A stretch of DNA of 64,000 nucleotides from contig JAFQTP010000003.1 of NCBI GenBank assembly GCA_017409005.1, positions 1 to 64,000 on the forward strand, written 5' to 3'. Below the pieces are notes generated by a model that saw nothing but the letters and a program-made list of their open reading frames with translations, was not told the DNA's origin and searched no databases. The first letter of the stretch is position 1; each line of letters opens with the position of its first letter. Position numbers and translations under genes: made by a program. This document shows positions 16,920 to 26,177 of this stretch, piece by piece. This stretch comes from Clostridia bacterium. Its GTDB lineage: Bacteria > Bacillota > Clostridia > Christensenellales > UBA1242.

Positions 16920-17654
16920 ATGACTTCAACTAACAACTCAAAACGTTTTATTAGAACCTATAATCAAATTGATTCAGCTCTACGCATTCAAGGCGACATG
17001 AAGCGCAGTATTAGCTATACCGAAGCAGTTAGAAAGGCTGCTCGAACAAACAGCATTGTTGCAAAATATGAAGATGCTTTAATTGATTATGGTAGGCTTA
17101 GAAACGCCATTGTTCATAACAGCGACCCCGATTTGGCTATTGCAGAACCACACGACGAGGTTGTTGAGGAATATGAAAAAATTGCCGAATTAATTTGTAC
17201 ACCACCACTAGCAGTTAAAAGCAACATTTGTAACAAAGTTATTAGTACCATTGAATACAACGTTTCGTTAAAAGAAGTTATGGAATATGGCTATAAAAGT
17301 GGTTTTAGTAACATTCCTATTTTTAAAGAAGGTATGCTTATTGGTGTTGCAAATGCTGGTAAAATTGCCGAGGTTATAGGAAAGAAAATTTACGAAAAAC
17401 AAGATATTAATAGTTTTCTAGAAAAAACCACTATTGAAGAAGTTTTACGTGAATTTACAAACGATAACTACTACACAATTGCAAACGAAAAAATTACGCT
17501 AGATAAAGTTTTAAATTTGTTTACCGAAAACCGCAAACTTTTGGTTATTTTAATAACTAAGTCGGGAACATTACTTGAACCACCTTTGGGAATTATTACA
17601 ATTTCCGATATTATGGATATTAATAAAATTTTAGATAACTACGAAGAAAAATAG
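16920..17654 (+). CDS. CBS-domain protein with a HEPN-like N-terminal region
   Basis: This 244-aa soluble protein has a C-terminal pair of CBS-like repeats (about 98-240). The first has FSNIPIFKEGMLIGVAN, and the second ends in PPLGIITISDIMDI. CBS pairs usually bind adenosine nucleotides and regulate an attached or partner protein. The N-terminal 95 residues are helical and contain YGRLRNAIVHN at about 60-70. Its R-x4-H spacing is the signature of HEPN RNases and related DUF4145-type domains. Whether it is active is unknown. AAAGGA precedes the ATG, and a strong terminator follows. Confidence 0.7.
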   Translation: MTSTNNSKRFIRTYNQIDSALRIQGDMKRSISYTEAVRKAARTNSIVAKYEDALIDYGRLRNAIVHNSDPDLAIAEPHDEVVEEYEKIAELICTPPLAVKSNICNKVISTIEYNVSLKEVMEYGYKSGFSNIPIFKEGMLIGVANAGKIAEVIGKKIYEKQDINSFLEKTTIEEVLREFTNDNYYTIANEKITLDKVLNLFTENRKLLVILITKSGTLLEPPLGIITISDIMDINKILDNYEEK

Positions 17655-17660
17655 AAAAAT

Positions 17661-17690
17661 AAAACAGCCTATAACTTTAGGCTGTTTTTT
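17661..17690 (+). terminator. Terminator of the CBS-domain gene
   Basis: AAAACAGCCT and AGGCTGTTTT form a 10-bp perfect stem followed by T residues. Confidence 0.85.
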
Positions 17691-17737
17691 ATAATTATTT
17701 ACTTTGTAAAACGATAAAAATATATTAAAATAAAGTT

Positions 17738-18352
17738 ATGTTACAGCGTAAATGGAAAAACACAATAATACTTTCAATAGCACTATTTGTTATGGCAGCA
17801 ATTATAACTGCTTTCTATTTTATTATTCTTTACACTCCAAACATGAATTCCTATATTTACTTAAAAGCCGATAATGTGCTTGGTAGTGTTACAATAAACG
17901 TTAAAAATGCCGATAATGGTGCACCATATTCTTATTTTACCTATGAACACACATCTAAGGGTGAGCACACACACGAGTTTGTAAATAAAAATCTTTTGTT
18001 TAAAGGCGACGAAGAAGAAATAACCCTAGAGTTTGTTATTGCAAACATGGGGCACTATAAAACAAATTTAAAACTAGACATTAGTGGGCCTGGTAAAAAC
18101 GCAAAAATGCAAATTTTAATTGATAATGTTAAAACCGAGCTATTTGAAAATTATGTGCTTGAGCCAAACCAAACTAAAACAATTTCGTTTGTTGTTGGAA
18201 AAGAAGATGTTAAAAAACCAATTAGAAGCAAATTTACAATTGAGTTTGAAATTACTAGGTTAGAAAGTGGCGCAAGTGTAAACCCAGAAAGTGGGGAGGA
18301 AGGCTCTACACAAACACCTGCAGGTTCTGAAAATAGTGGCGAAACAGAATAG
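17738..18352 (+). CDS. Membrane-anchored exported protein of unknown function
   Basis: This 204-aa protein has one membrane segment at about 10-31. A strand-rich extracytoplasmic domain follows (about 40-175), and the Ser/Gly/Glu tail from about 178 is low-complexity and probably disordered. No enzymatic motif or family was recognised. There is no ribosome site before the ATG. A TAAAAT box at 17726-17731 with TTTGTA 17 bp upstream places the transcription start at or next to the ATG, so the mRNA may be leaderless. Confidence 0.65.
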   Translation: MLQRKWKNTIILSIALFVMAAIITAFYFIILYTPNMNSYIYLKADNVLGSVTINVKNADNGAPYSYFTYEHTSKGEHTHEFVNKNLLFKGDEEEITLEFVIANMGHYKTNLKLDISGPGKNAKMQILIDNVKTELFENYVLEPNQTKTISFVVGKEDVKKPIRSKFTIEFEITRLESGASVNPESGEEGSTQTPAGSENSGETE

Positions 18353-18562
18353 ATGTTTGCCATGGCTTAACGAAAAGTAAAAAGTTTAATAGCAAAACCA
18401 TATAATATTTAGCATTTTATAATTTTTATAAATGTTAAATATTTTTTTATAAGGTACTTTATTTTTTTTAGACAATGTGCTAAAATTACTAGCGTTTTAA
18501 TTAAAAATGTTTATGCGAAAGCTGTTTTAACTTAATTTAATCGCATAAATTTAGGAGAATTA

Positions 18563-20389
18563 ATGGATATTAGAAATGTTGCAATTATTGCACACGTAGA
18601 CCACGGCAAAACAAGTTTAGTTAACGAACTGCTTAAACAAGGTGGTGTTTTTAGAGAAAACCAACAAGTAGCCGATAGGGTTATGGATAGAAACGATTTA
18701 GAACGTGAACGTGGAATTACCATTTTAAGCAAAAATGCTGCTTGCATGTTTAACGGGACAAAAATTAACGTTGTAGACACCCCAGGTCACGCCGATTTTG
18801 GTGGCGAAGTTGAAAGGGTTTTAAAAATGGTTGATGGCGTTTTGCTGGTTGTAGATAGTTTTGAAGGACCAATGCCACAAACTCGTTTTGTTTTAAAAAA
18901 GGCGTTAGAACTAGACCATAAAGTTATTGTTGTAATTAACAAAATTGATAAAAAAGATGCCAGAGTAAAAGAAGTTATAGACGAAGTTTTAGAACTATTT
19001 TTAGAACTTGATGCAACAGAAGAACAACTTAACAGCCCATTTGTTTTTGCATCGGCTAGAAATGGTGTTGCAACCCTAGATTATAACAATGTTGGCACCG
19101 ATATGAAGCCACTTTTGCAAAAAATTATTGATTATATTCCTGCACCAGCTGGAAATACAAACGAGCCATTTCAAATGCTTGTTAGTTCAACCGAACAAAA
19201 CGATTATTTAGGTAAACTTGCAGTAGGTAAAATTGAACGTGGAACAGTTAAAGTTGGACAAACTATTCAGGTTGTTAACTATCACGACGAAAATGTTAGT
19301 TCAACATTTAAAATTAGTAACTTGTTTTTGTTTGAAGGGTTAAAGCAAGTTCCAAGCCCAGAGGCTGTTGCTGGCGACATTGTTTGCATCGCAGGCAGCA
19401 CCGAAGTTACTATTGGCGATACTGTTTGCGACAAAGCAAAAGTTGAAGCAATTCCGTTTGTTAAAATTAGTGAGCCAAGTGTTGAAATGACATTTAGTGT
19501 AAACAATAGTCCGTTTGCTGGTAAAGAGGGTAAATATTGCACCAGCAGGCACTTGCGCGATAGATTAATTAAAGAAAGTGTTAAAGACCTTAGTTTAAAA
19601 GTTTTTGAAACCGATAGTGCCGATAGTTTTAGGGTGTTGGGACGTGGAGAAATGCATATTTCAATTTTAATTGAAAACATGCGTCGTGATGGCTACGAAT
19701 TTCAAGTTAGCATGCCAAAAGTTTTAATTAAAGAAATTGATGGCGTTAAATGTGAACCAATTGATAGGTTGGTTATTGATGTTCCTGAAGAATGTGTGGG
19801 AAACATTATGGTTGCCATGGGCGAACGTAAAGGCGAACTTGTGGCACTTACAAACATGGGTGTTAGAACAAGGTTAGAATTTTTAATTCCTTCACGTGGT
19901 TTGTTTGGTTATAAAAGTCAATTTTTAACCGATACCAGGGGTGAGGGTGTAATGAGCTCTATTTTTGAAGAATATGCTCCGTTTAAAGGACATATTGACC
20001 GCCGTAATTATGGTGCACTTGTTGCTTATGAAACTGGCGAAGCTGTGCAATATGGACTATTTAACACACAAGAACGTGGACGTTTGTTAATTACACCTGG
20101 AACAAAAGTTTACCAAGGTATGATTGTGGGCACAAACCCTAAAGGCGACGATATTGTGGTTAACGTTTGCAAACGCAAACAACTTTCAAACATGCGCAGT
20201 TGTGCAAGCGACGATGCTTTAAGGTTAGAACCTGTTAAGGCTTTAACATTAGAGGAATGTTTAGAATTTTTAAACGACGACGAACTTTTAGAAGTTACAC
20301 CACAAAGTTTACGTTTAAGAAAAATTATTTTAGACCACACACAACGTGGACGTGCCGATTTCAGACGTAAAAACAACATTGACGCTTAA
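18563..20389 (+). CDS. typA: Translational GTPase TypA/BipA
   Basis: This 608-aa protein is a ribosome-associated GTPase of the EF-G family involved in ribosome assembly and stress or cold adaptation. The G domain shows AHVDHGKTS (about 9-17), the switch I region [14 protein letters not shown] (about 73-80) and NKID (about 127-130). Domains II, III and V of EF-G follow, then the TypA-specific C-terminal domain, here GERKGEL and [16 protein letters not shown]. The length is normal for the family. TTAGGAG precedes the ATG. Confidence 0.96.
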   Translation: MDIRNVAIIAHVDHGKTSLVNELLKQGGVFRENQQVADRVMDRNDLERERGITILSKNAACMFNGTKINVVDTPGHADFGGEVERVLKMVDGVLLVVDSFEGPMPQTRFVLKKALELDHKVIVVINKIDKKDARVKEVIDEVLELFLELDATEEQLNSPFVFASARNGVATLDYNNVGTDMKPLLQKIIDYIPAPAGNTNEPFQMLVSSTEQNDYLGKLAVGKIERGTVKVGQTIQVVNYHDENVSSTFKISNLFLFEGLKQVPSPEAVAGDIVCIAGSTEVTIGDTVCDKAKVEAIPFVKISEPSVEMTFSVNNSPFAGKEGKYCTSRHLRDRLIKESVKDLSLKVFETDSADSFRVLGRGEMHISILIENMRRDGYEFQVSMPKVLIKEIDGVKCEPIDRLVIDVPEECVGNIMVAMGERKGELVALTNMGVRTRLEFLIPSRGLFGYKSQFLTDTRGEGVMSSIFEEYAPFKGHIDRRNYGALVAYETGEAVQYGLFNTQERGRLLITPGTKVYQGMIVGTNPKGDDIVVNVCKRKQLSNMRSCASDDALRLEPVKALTLEECLEFLNDDELLEVTPQSLRLRKIILDHTQRGRADFRRKNNIDA

Positions 20390-20429
20390 TATAATATTAA
20401 ATAAATAATAGAAAAAAGTGCTAAAATAG

Positions 20430-20458
20430 CCTTGACAAACAAGTAATAATTATTTATA
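20430..20458 (+). promoter_or_regulatory. Promoter of rplM-rpsI
   Basis: A perfect TTGACA (20430-20435) and TATACT (20453-20458) are separated by 17 bp, leaving a leader of about 107 nt before rplM. This is a strong promoter suited to ribosomal protein genes. Confidence 0.85.
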
Positions 20459-20464
20459 CTTTAC

Positions 20465-20571
20465 TTGCAATGTTTAAGGGTTGCACTTTTTTTTGTACTA
20501 GCCCCACAAAATTAAGCGAACCTAAAACTATGAAAAATATTTTTGAAATTATAATTAGGAGATTAACATAT
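20465..20571 (+). promoter_or_regulatory. Possible L13 autoregulatory leader with terminator-like hairpin
   Basis: The untranslated leader of rplM begins with a weak hairpin (TTGCA with its complement at about 20463-20483) followed by eight T residues at about 20484-20491, which looks like an attenuator. Bacillota often carry an L13 leader RNA at this spot, where ribosomal protein L13 binds its own mRNA. I did not match the family consensus, so this rests on position and on the hairpin. Confidence 0.4.
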
Positions 20572-21015
20572 ATGAAAACAGTTATGGCAAACGCTCAAAC
20601 TGTAAAGAGCGAGTGGTTATTAGTTGACGTTGCTGATATGCCTTTAGGCCGTGCAGCAAGCCAAATTGCTAACATTCTTCGTGGCAAACACAAACCAACT
20701 TTCACCCCTCACTGCGATGCAGGTGATTACGTTGTTGTAATCAACACAGATAAAATGGTTTTAACCGGAAACAAATTAACAGATAAATTTTACTATCGTC
20801 ATTCAGGATATCCTGGTGGACTTAAGAAAACTGCTTACAAAGAACTTATGGCTTCTAAAAGCGATTTCGTTTTAGAAAAAGCAGTTAAAGGCATGCTTCC
20901 TAAAAACACTTTAGGCAAAGAAATGTTTAAAAAATTAAAAGTTTATAAAGGTGCTGAACATCCACATAGTGCTCAACAACCAAAACCATATAAATTAGTA
21001 GGAGGAGTTAAATAA
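20572..21015 (+). CDS. rplM: 50S ribosomal protein L13
   Basis: This 147-aa protein is an early-assembly protein of the large subunit that binds 23S rRNA. Recognisable segments are [19 protein letters not shown] near 15-33, [19 protein letters not shown], the YRHSGYPGG loop near 80 and the [18 protein letters not shown] stretch. The start at 20572 follows TTAGGAG. A second ATG four codons later is possible. It overlaps rpsI by one base, and the rplM-rpsI pair is universal in bacteria. Confidence 0.97.
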   Translation: MKTVMANAQTVKSEWLLVDVADMPLGRAASQIANILRGKHKPTFTPHCDAGDYVVVINTDKMVLTGNKLTDKFYYRHSGYPGGLKKTAYKELMASKSDFVLEKAVKGMLPKNTLGKEMFKKLKVYKGAEHPHSAQQPKPYKLVGGVK

Positions 21016-21434
21016 TGGCAGCTAAAAAATCTATTCCAGCATCTAAAGCAGTTGAATTCACAGCTACTGGCCGTCGTAAAAATTCTATTGCTAGAGTTAG
21101 ACTTACTAATGGAAATGGTAACATTACAATTAACAAAAAATCTTTAGAAGAATATTTTGGTTTAGGAACACTTCAATTAATCGTTAACCAACCATTAACA
21201 TTAACTGAAACAACTGGCAAATATGACATTGTTGTTAACGTTCATGGCGGTGGATTAAGTGGTCAAGCTGGCGCTATTCGTCAAGCAATTGCTCGTGCTT
21301 TAGTTAAAGCAGACGAACAACTTAAAGACCAAGTTAAAAAAGCAGGATTCTTAACACGTGATGCACGTGCTAAAGAACGTAAAAAACCAGGTCTTAAGAA
21401 AGCTAGAAAAGCTCCACAATATAGCAAACGTTAA
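21015..21434 (+). CDS. rpsI: 30S ribosomal protein S9
   Basis: This 139-aa protein of the small subunit places its C-terminal arginine/lysine tail near the P-site tRNA. Family segments include [14 protein letters not shown] near 17-30, [20 protein letters not shown] near 76-95, [20 protein letters not shown] and the final QYSKR. The ATG overlaps the rplM stop (TAATG) and follows GGAGG, so the two proteins are translationally coupled. Confidence 0.97.
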   Translation: MAAKKSIPASKAVEFTATGRRKNSIARVRLTNGNGNITINKKSLEEYFGLGTLQLIVNQPLTLTETTGKYDIVVNVHGGGLSGQAGAIRQAIARALVKADEQLKDQVKKAGFLTRDARAKERKKPGLKKARKAPQYSKR

Positions 21435-21440
21435 TATTTT

Positions 21441-21469
21441 AAAAACCTTGATTTATTCAAGGTTTTTTT
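21441..21469 (+). terminator. Terminator of rplM-rpsI
   Basis: AAAACCTTGA and TCAAGGTTTT pair around a 5-nt loop and are followed by T residues. Confidence 0.9.
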
Positions 21470-21532
21470 ATTGTTTGCATAGTAGGTAAGTGGGTAAAAT
21501 AATAAAGTTGTTTTCAAGGCTTAAAACAAATA

Positions 21533-21561
21533 AAAAACAAGGCGAGTGGCCTTGTTTTTTT
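21533..21561. terminator. Terminator of the minus-strand gene at 21568
   Basis: ACAAGGC and GCCTTGT, flanked by A and T runs, form a bidirectional terminator. It lies downstream of the convergent minus-strand gene. Confidence 0.8.
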
Positions 21562-21567
21562 GTTTTA

Positions 21568-22212
21568 TTAATTTAATGTTGGAGTGCCTTTTTTATAATG
21601 CTTTAAAACTTCGGATAGTTGCTCTTTGGTTTTGGCATTTAAAATTTCTTCCATGTTAAGGTTTTTTCTTATATACTTATCAACAATAATGGTTGTTTCG
21701 TTTTCAAGTTGTGTTTTATTTTGTTTAAGGGTGTAAATTGCTTGGTGTTCTGCCAAATAAATTATTTCGCCACACACAACTGCGTTTGTTAGGTAATTTA
21801 TTAAAAAATCACATTCGTCATAAAACGCTCTAGCATCAATAAATTCTTCATTAATGGTTTGGTTGTTGTTTGCACCAGCTGCACGATAAAACGAGGCATT
21901 GTTTATTTTACTTGCTTTAATTTGTTTGTTTAACTTTAAAATGCTGTGTTCCATGCAGGTTACTAAATATGGTTTAATTAGTTCTAAATTTGTTTCATTA
22001 CTTAAATCAAAACTAAATTTTTTAAGTTTTAAAATGGTTAAGTCTAGCGAGTTTGTAAAGTTTGCACTCATTAAAACTTTTACAAATTCGGTTGAATCAA
22101 GTTCCTTTGTAACATTGCCATATTTAGAAGTTAATTGTTTAATCATTAAATTTTCAATGCTGTCTTTTCTGTTTAGCACAATACCATTAAAAACAAATTC
22201 TGCCAAATGCAT
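21568..22212 (-). CDS. Hypothetical protein
   Basis: This 214-aa protein is predicted soluble and largely helical, with no signal peptide or membrane segment. I found no recognisable family. Visible points are a Tyr/Asp-rich middle (IDARAFYDECDFLINYL, about 120-136) and a Lys-rich C-terminus. The start codon follows AGAGGT at rather short spacing. It is a single-gene unit facing rpsI, with its own terminator, and is divergent from the gene at 22355. Confidence 0.65.
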   Translation of the reverse strand: MHLAEFVFNGIVLNRKDSIENLMIKQLTSKYGNVTKELDSTEFVKVLMSANFTNSLDLTILKLKKFSFDLSNETNLELIKPYLVTCMEHSILKLNKQIKASKINNASFYRAAGANNNQTINEEFIDARAFYDECDFLINYLTNAVVCGEIIYLAEHQAIYTLKQNKTQLENETTIIVDKYIRKNLNMEEILNAKTKEQLSEVLKHYKKGTPTLN

Positions 22213-22354
22213 TACCTCTAAACTAAATTCTCTAATTAAATTATACCATATTTAACACAATCGTCAATATTAAACTTTTTTTGTGTGTGCTTAAAAAACG
22301 ATAGGGCAATTTGAGTTTTTGTGATAAAATTTAATTGTTTTTAAGGAGTTAATT

Positions 22355-22945
22355 ATGATTGAAAAATTAAGTCAAACCGAATATTTAACACGTGAAGAAC
22401 TTTACGATTGTTTATATAGCATGTTTGAAGAGGCTAACAAGGTTAAAGTGTTTAGAACTTTGCAAGATTATTCCGGAAATTACGACGAAATTTATAACGA
22501 ATATGTTCAATTAAATTTAAAAGAGGTTGAGCAACTTTTAGCTGATTTTTATTTAGATAATGTTTTACTTGAGGGCAACAAAGCAATTGAACACACATAT
22601 TTTGTTGCTGAACCAGTTTCAACTTATTTAAAGTTTGAAGCGTTGCGTGTTTTTGTTTATAACCAAATAGGGCACAAATGCTATGCAACAAAATTAAAAG
22701 GCGAAACCGACTTTGTTGTGTTTGATAATTTGGCTGTTGTGCTACTAGATTTTACTGAGCAAGGTGCGTTAAAGGGCGGATTTTTAAGCACGAAACCTAC
22801 AGATGTTGAATTTGCACTTTCTGAATATGATAAATATAAAACTAGTGCTGTAGATTATTTAAAAGCTGTGCCTTGCGAGGCTTCAACTAAAAATGGTTTA
22901 AATCGTAAAATTAAAGATTTAAAATATAATTTAAAATTAAACTAG
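22355..22945 (+). CDS. Hypothetical protein
   Basis: This 196-aa cytoplasmic protein has a helical, acidic N-terminal half and a strand-rich segment around 95-140 (YFVAEPVSTYL, FVVFDNLAVVLLDF). No known motif was recognised. TTAAGGAG precedes the ATG at ideal spacing, so the gene is well supported as expressed. It converges with the gene at 22978 on a shared terminator. The neighbours give no clue to its role. Confidence 0.7.
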   Translation: MIEKLSQTEYLTREELYDCLYSMFEEANKVKVFRTLQDYSGNYDEIYNEYVQLNLKEVEQLLADFYLDNVLLEGNKAIEHTYFVAEPVSTYLKFEALRVFVYNQIGHKCYATKLKGETDFVVFDNLAVVLLDFTEQGALKGGFLSTKPTDVEFALSEYDKYKTSAVDYLKAVPCEASTKNGLNRKIKDLKYNLKLN

Positions 22946-22949
22946 TAAA

Positions 22950-22979
22950 AAAAGAACACTTGTTAAAAAGTGTTCTTTT
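22950..22979. terminator. Bidirectional terminator between convergent genes
   Basis: AAAGAACACTT and AAGTGTTCTTT form an 11-bp stem flanked by A and T runs. It overlaps the last base pairs of the minus-strand gene. Confidence 0.85.
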
Positions 22980-23442
22980 ATTTTACTAAGCCATTTTTAA
23001 TTAAAAGCTTTAATGCTTGATTAATGTTTTCGTCGGCAATTTCGGCAATTTCTGAAATAACTTTGTCGCTAGCGTTTGTTTTTGTGTCTAGTTGGTAAAG
23101 GTAGTATAATAGCGACGAAATTATGGTTGTTTTTCTAAAAAAGTATTTGTGCGAGGTTAGGGCAAGTTGCTTTTTCTTAACGTGCTTTAAAAATAAAACC
23201 AAATTAAGTGGCTCGGTTTTAAGCCAAAAATAGTTAGGGTGCATGTTTAAATGTTCTAAAATTGTTTGTTTATTTAATTTATTATTTTTGGCAAGCAAAA
23301 ATTCGGCGTAAACGTCGTTAGAAAGCATTTCTTTTAAAACTTGCTCGTTTGTTATTGCTGCATCTTGATGCTTTTGGTTTATAAACTCAACAAGTTCTTG
23401 ATTATTATAAAACATATCATACATTTTTTCTTGTGTTATCAT
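22978..23442 (-). CDS. Hypothetical helical protein
   Basis: This 154-aa protein is predicted to be soluble and all-helical, with no signal peptide and no recognised motif. A C-terminal segment (about 118-154) could be a small winged or helical domain. No ribosome site precedes the ATG. A TAAAAT box lies on the minus strand at 23457-23452, ten bases before the start, so the message may have almost no leader. An internal ATG at the seventh codon is an alternative start. Confidence 0.6.
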   Translation of the reverse strand: MITQEKMYDMFYNNQELVEFINQKHQDAAITNEQVLKEMLSNDVYAEFLLAKNNKLNKQTILEHLNMHPNYFWLKTEPLNLVLFLKHVKKKQLALTSHKYFFRKTTIISSLLYYLYQLDTKTNASDKVISEIAEIADENINQALKLLIKNGLVK

Positions 23443-23542
23443 ATTAAAAATATTTTAACAAATTTTAATTAATATATAAAACGATTTTTTTAAATTTATT
23501 AATTGTGTTAAAATAAAGTGTAAAAAATTTAAGGGAAGTTTT

Positions 23543-23986
23543 ATGCAAAAAATTATTTTTGTGTGCACAGGCAACACTTGTCGAAGTCCAATGGCTGCTG
23601 CAATTTTAAAACATAAATTAAAACAAAACGCAATTGAAGATGTTGAAGTTTCTAGTGCAGGCATTATGGCTGAACCAAACACTAAAACAAGCCCTAACAC
23701 AATTAAAGCTTTAAAAAATATGGGAATTGTTGCAAGGGTAAGTAATGCAAAGCAGTTAACAAAAAAAATGGTAACTAGTGGCACGATTTTAATTGCAATT
23801 ACTAAAAATCATAAAGAATATGTTAAAAATGTTGCAACCACATATGCGCTATCCGATTTTAGTGGCGGAATAGATTTGCCAGATCCTTATGGGCAAGATT
23901 TGGTTGTATATGAAAAATGTGCAAAAATTTTAGATTTTATATGTAATGAAATTGTTGAACTTATTAAAAAAGGAGAACTAAAATGA
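23543..23986 (+). CDS. Low-molecular-weight protein phosphatase (YwlE-like)
   Basis: This 147-aa enzyme belongs to the LMW-PTP family, which removes phosphate from tyrosine or, in the YwlE branch, arginine residues. The P-loop CTGNTCRS (Cys at 8, Arg at 14) is intact, and the general-acid DP pair occurs in LPDPYGQ near 117-121. A Thr in the P-loop (GNT) is the residue associated with arginine phosphatases. The stop is TGA inside the ATGA overlap with the next gene. The pair with rpiB matches ywlE-ywlF of Bacillus. Confidence 0.88.
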   Translation: MQKIIFVCTGNTCRSPMAAAILKHKLKQNAIEDVEVSSAGIMAEPNTKTSPNTIKALKNMGIVARVSNAKQLTKKMVTSGTILIAITKNHKEYVKNVATTYALSDFSGGIDLPDPYGQDLVVYEKCAKILDFICNEIVELIKKGELK

Positions 23987-24432
23987 TTTATTTAGCAAAC
24001 GACCACAATGGTGTTGAAAAAATGAAATATATTGCCGCTTGGCTTACAAAACATGGCTACGAATTTAAATGGGTTGGTGCAACTGAATATGATAAAACTG
24101 ATTCGTATGTAACATATATTAAACAAGCAAACGAACTTGTTAAAGCCGAAAACAATTTTGGTATTTATTTGTGCGGAACAGGTGTGGGTGCTAGCATTGC
24201 AGCAAACCGTTGCAAAGGTATTCGGGCAGTACTATGCAACATGCCAAAAACTGCTTATTTTGGCAGATTTCATAACAACGCAAATGTTCTTGTTTTAAGT
24301 GGTGGATACAAAGGATATCCTAAAATGTGTAATTTAAAATTAAACAAAATTCTAAAAACTTTTTTAACAACTCAGTTTGAAGGCGATAGGCACATTGAGC
24401 GTATAAACGATTTAGATAACATGTATAATTAA
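23983..24432 (+). CDS. rpiB: RpiB/LacA/LacB-family sugar-phosphate isomerase
   Basis: This 149-aa protein is related to ribose-5-phosphate isomerase B, which interconverts ribose-5-phosphate and ribulose-5-phosphate. It has ANDHNG at 5-10, and the catalytic Cys in LCGTGVGASIAANR near 66-79, both family hallmarks. The common Glu/Lys positions further on are less clear, so a related substrate is possible. The start overlaps the phosphatase stop by 4 bp (ATGA), and a terminator follows. Confidence 0.85.
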   Translation: MIYLANDHNGVEKMKYIAAWLTKHGYEFKWVGATEYDKTDSYVTYIKQANELVKAENNFGIYLCGTGVGASIAANRCKGIRAVLCNMPKTAYFGRFHNNANVLVLSGGYKGYPKMCNLKLNKILKTFLTTQFEGDRHIERINDLDNMYN

Positions 24433-24435
24433 AAT

Positions 24436-24465
24436 AAAAGTAGAGGCAAACTTGCTTCTACTTTT
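24436..24465 (+). terminator. Terminator of the phosphatase-rpiB pair
   Basis: AAAAGTAGAGGCAA and TTGCTTCTACTTTT form a 14-bp stem with one G-T pair, followed by T residues. Confidence 0.85.
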
Positions 24466-24522
24466 TGCATATTGCCAAGAATAAAAGCATACACATGGTT
24501 AACTTATTTTTCGAGGTTTAAA

Positions 24523-25215
24523 ATGAAAAAAATATTAAAAGTGTGTATGTTAATTTTGTTTTCGGCGTTAACTTTGGTTGGTTGTGCTGGCACTAACAAA
24601 CTTTACGATTTTGCCAAGGCTAACATTGCTGAGGTTAGAGAAAATATGTATGTTGGAGAATCGGACAATTTAAAAGTTAGTTTAATTAGTGGCTTGCGCG
24701 AAAAAGATTATGTTGTTAATGGGCTGGCTACAAGTGCGGTTGAATTTGGTGTGTTAACTTTTGTGTTTAAAACCGAAGTGGCTCTTCCGGAAACAGTTAA
24801 CTATGTTTTAACTGTTGGAACTACTAGATATGATGGCATTTTAGAGCAAAACCCATATGATGGTAGTTTTGTGTGCGATGTTAAAACAATTATAAATTCA
24901 AACGAGGTTATTTCTGCAAAAATTATTGCAGGCGAATTTGTTGAAAGTGTTGAGGTTAAAAGTGTTACTTCAAACTGGAATGTTAATGCAACTAATGCGC
25001 TAAAACTTGCGTGTGTAGAGTTAAAAAACGAACTCGCTGGATTTATTGAAAACGACGAATTTTATGCCGAATGTTACATAAAAATTATTAACGACCCAGA
25101 TGTTGATAAAAATAACTATTTTTGGTATGTTAATTTTGTTGGCAGAAACGAGAAAACTTTTGCTGTTGTAATTGACCCCGTTAGCAACGAAATTATGGCG
25201 AAGAAAACAATTTGA
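24523..25215 (+). CDS. Predicted lipoprotein of unknown function
   Basis: This 230-aa protein begins with a lipoprotein signal peptide. KK is followed by a hydrophobic stretch and the lipobox LVGC with Cys at 21, so it is probably lipid-anchored on the outside of the membrane. The rest is mixed alpha/beta without a recognised family. The start at 24523 follows CGAGG, and an upstream ATG would put extra residues before the signal. The stop is TGA, followed six codons later by TAA at 25231. If TGA were read through, the tail would run into the terminator. Confidence 0.8.
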   Translation: MKKILKVCMLILFSALTLVGCAGTNKLYDFAKANIAEVRENMYVGESDNLKVSLISGLREKDYVVNGLATSAVEFGVLTFVFKTEVALPETVNYVLTVGTTRYDGILEQNPYDGSFVCDVKTIINSNEVISAKIIAGEFVESVEVKSVTSNWNVNATNALKLACVELKNELAGFIENDEFYAECYIKIINDPDVDKNNYFWYVNFVGRNEKTFAVVIDPVSNEIMAKKTI

Positions 25216-25222
25216 AAACTTG

Positions 25223-25247
25223 GCGGAAAATAAATTTCCGCTTTTTT
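25223..25247 (+). terminator. Terminator of the lipoprotein gene
   Basis: GCGGAAA and TTTCCGC pair around a short AT loop, followed by six T residues. Confidence 0.85.
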
Positions 25248-25376
25248 ATTTTTACTTACAAAAAATAATAAATTTTAACACAATTAAAGTATAATTTAAC
25301 AATTTTAAATTTAAATAAGTTTGTTTTTTAATGGTTATTTGATATACTTTAGTTGAATAAATTAAAGGAGAAAGTG

Positions 25377-26162
25377 ATGAATGTAAAAAATAACATTATA
25401 AAACCAATATTATTTACACTTTTAGCAATGTTGTTTTTACTTGTTGCAATTTTTAGCATAATGCACTTTTTCTTTCCATTAAATGTTAGCAATTGGTTTT
25501 ATGGTGTGGGTGCTAACAAAGCAGCAACCTACTACATGGAGCGCAGCTACGAAAAAACTAAAGATTATAATCAACTTTATTCACTTGTTAACCTAAGTAT
25601 TAAAAGCGAAGATTGGGAAAGGGTGGAAAAGTATTACGAAATTTTTAGTGAAAACGAAAATTACACAACCTTTACTTTAAAAGTTGATGCAAGCAATTTA
25701 ACAAAAAAAGTTTCAAACTTGGTTAAAAGCACACTTTATAGTGAAGATAATTACTTAAAAAACAGATATGTTTTAGCACTTACAAAACAAGGCAAAATTG
25801 AAAAGGCTTATAACTACGCGGTTGCAAATTCTGCACTTGTAGTTTCAAATGACGACCTTGGCATTTATGCTTATTCTTATTTATTTACAGATGGTGTAAG
25901 CTTTGAAAACTTAAACAATTTTGAAGATTTTTGTAATAGTTTAACTAGCTACTTTAATGCAAACATACAATTATTTAATTCTGTTACAAATGGTGAGCAA
26001 CCACAAAAAGTAGCGGGGCTAGTTCTGGGTAGCCGTATTAACGAAATTGCTAAAAACTTAAAGGCAATTAAAAACTATAATGCAAACTTAATTAATTTAA
26101 CAAACGAAGAAATAAACAATTTAGTGCTAGCTGTTTCACAAGCTATGCCTGAACTTGTTTAA
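25377..26162 (+). CDS. Membrane-anchored TPR-like protein of unknown function
   Basis: This 261-aa protein has one membrane segment near the N-terminus (about 10-34). Helical pairs follow that look like tetratricopeptide repeats (for example about 55-90 and 130-160), a fold used for protein-protein contacts. The orientation suggests the repeats face outward. The ATG at 25377 follows AAAGGAG, and an upstream TTG is less likely. It lies 15 bp before hflX and is probably co-transcribed with it. No established partner is known. Confidence 0.65.
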   Translation: MNVKNNIIKPILFTLLAMLFLLVAIFSIMHFFFPLNVSNWFYGVGANKAATYYMERSYEKTKDYNQLYSLVNLSIKSEDWERVEKYYEIFSENENYTTFTLKVDASNLTKKVSNLVKSTLYSEDNYLKNRYVLALTKQGKIEKAYNYAVANSALVVSNDDLGIYAYSYLFTDGVSFENLNNFEDFCNSLTSYFNANIQLFNSVTNGEQPQKVAGLVLGSRINEIAKNLKAIKNYNANLINLTNEEINNLVLAVSQAMPELV

Positions 26163-26177
26163 AAATTAGGAGGTCTT

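Noticed and set aside
23983..23986. ATGA overlap as evidence for TGA readthrough
   Set aside because: This is a normal coupled stop-start overlap between neighbouring genes, so it is only weak support for the TGA hypothesis.
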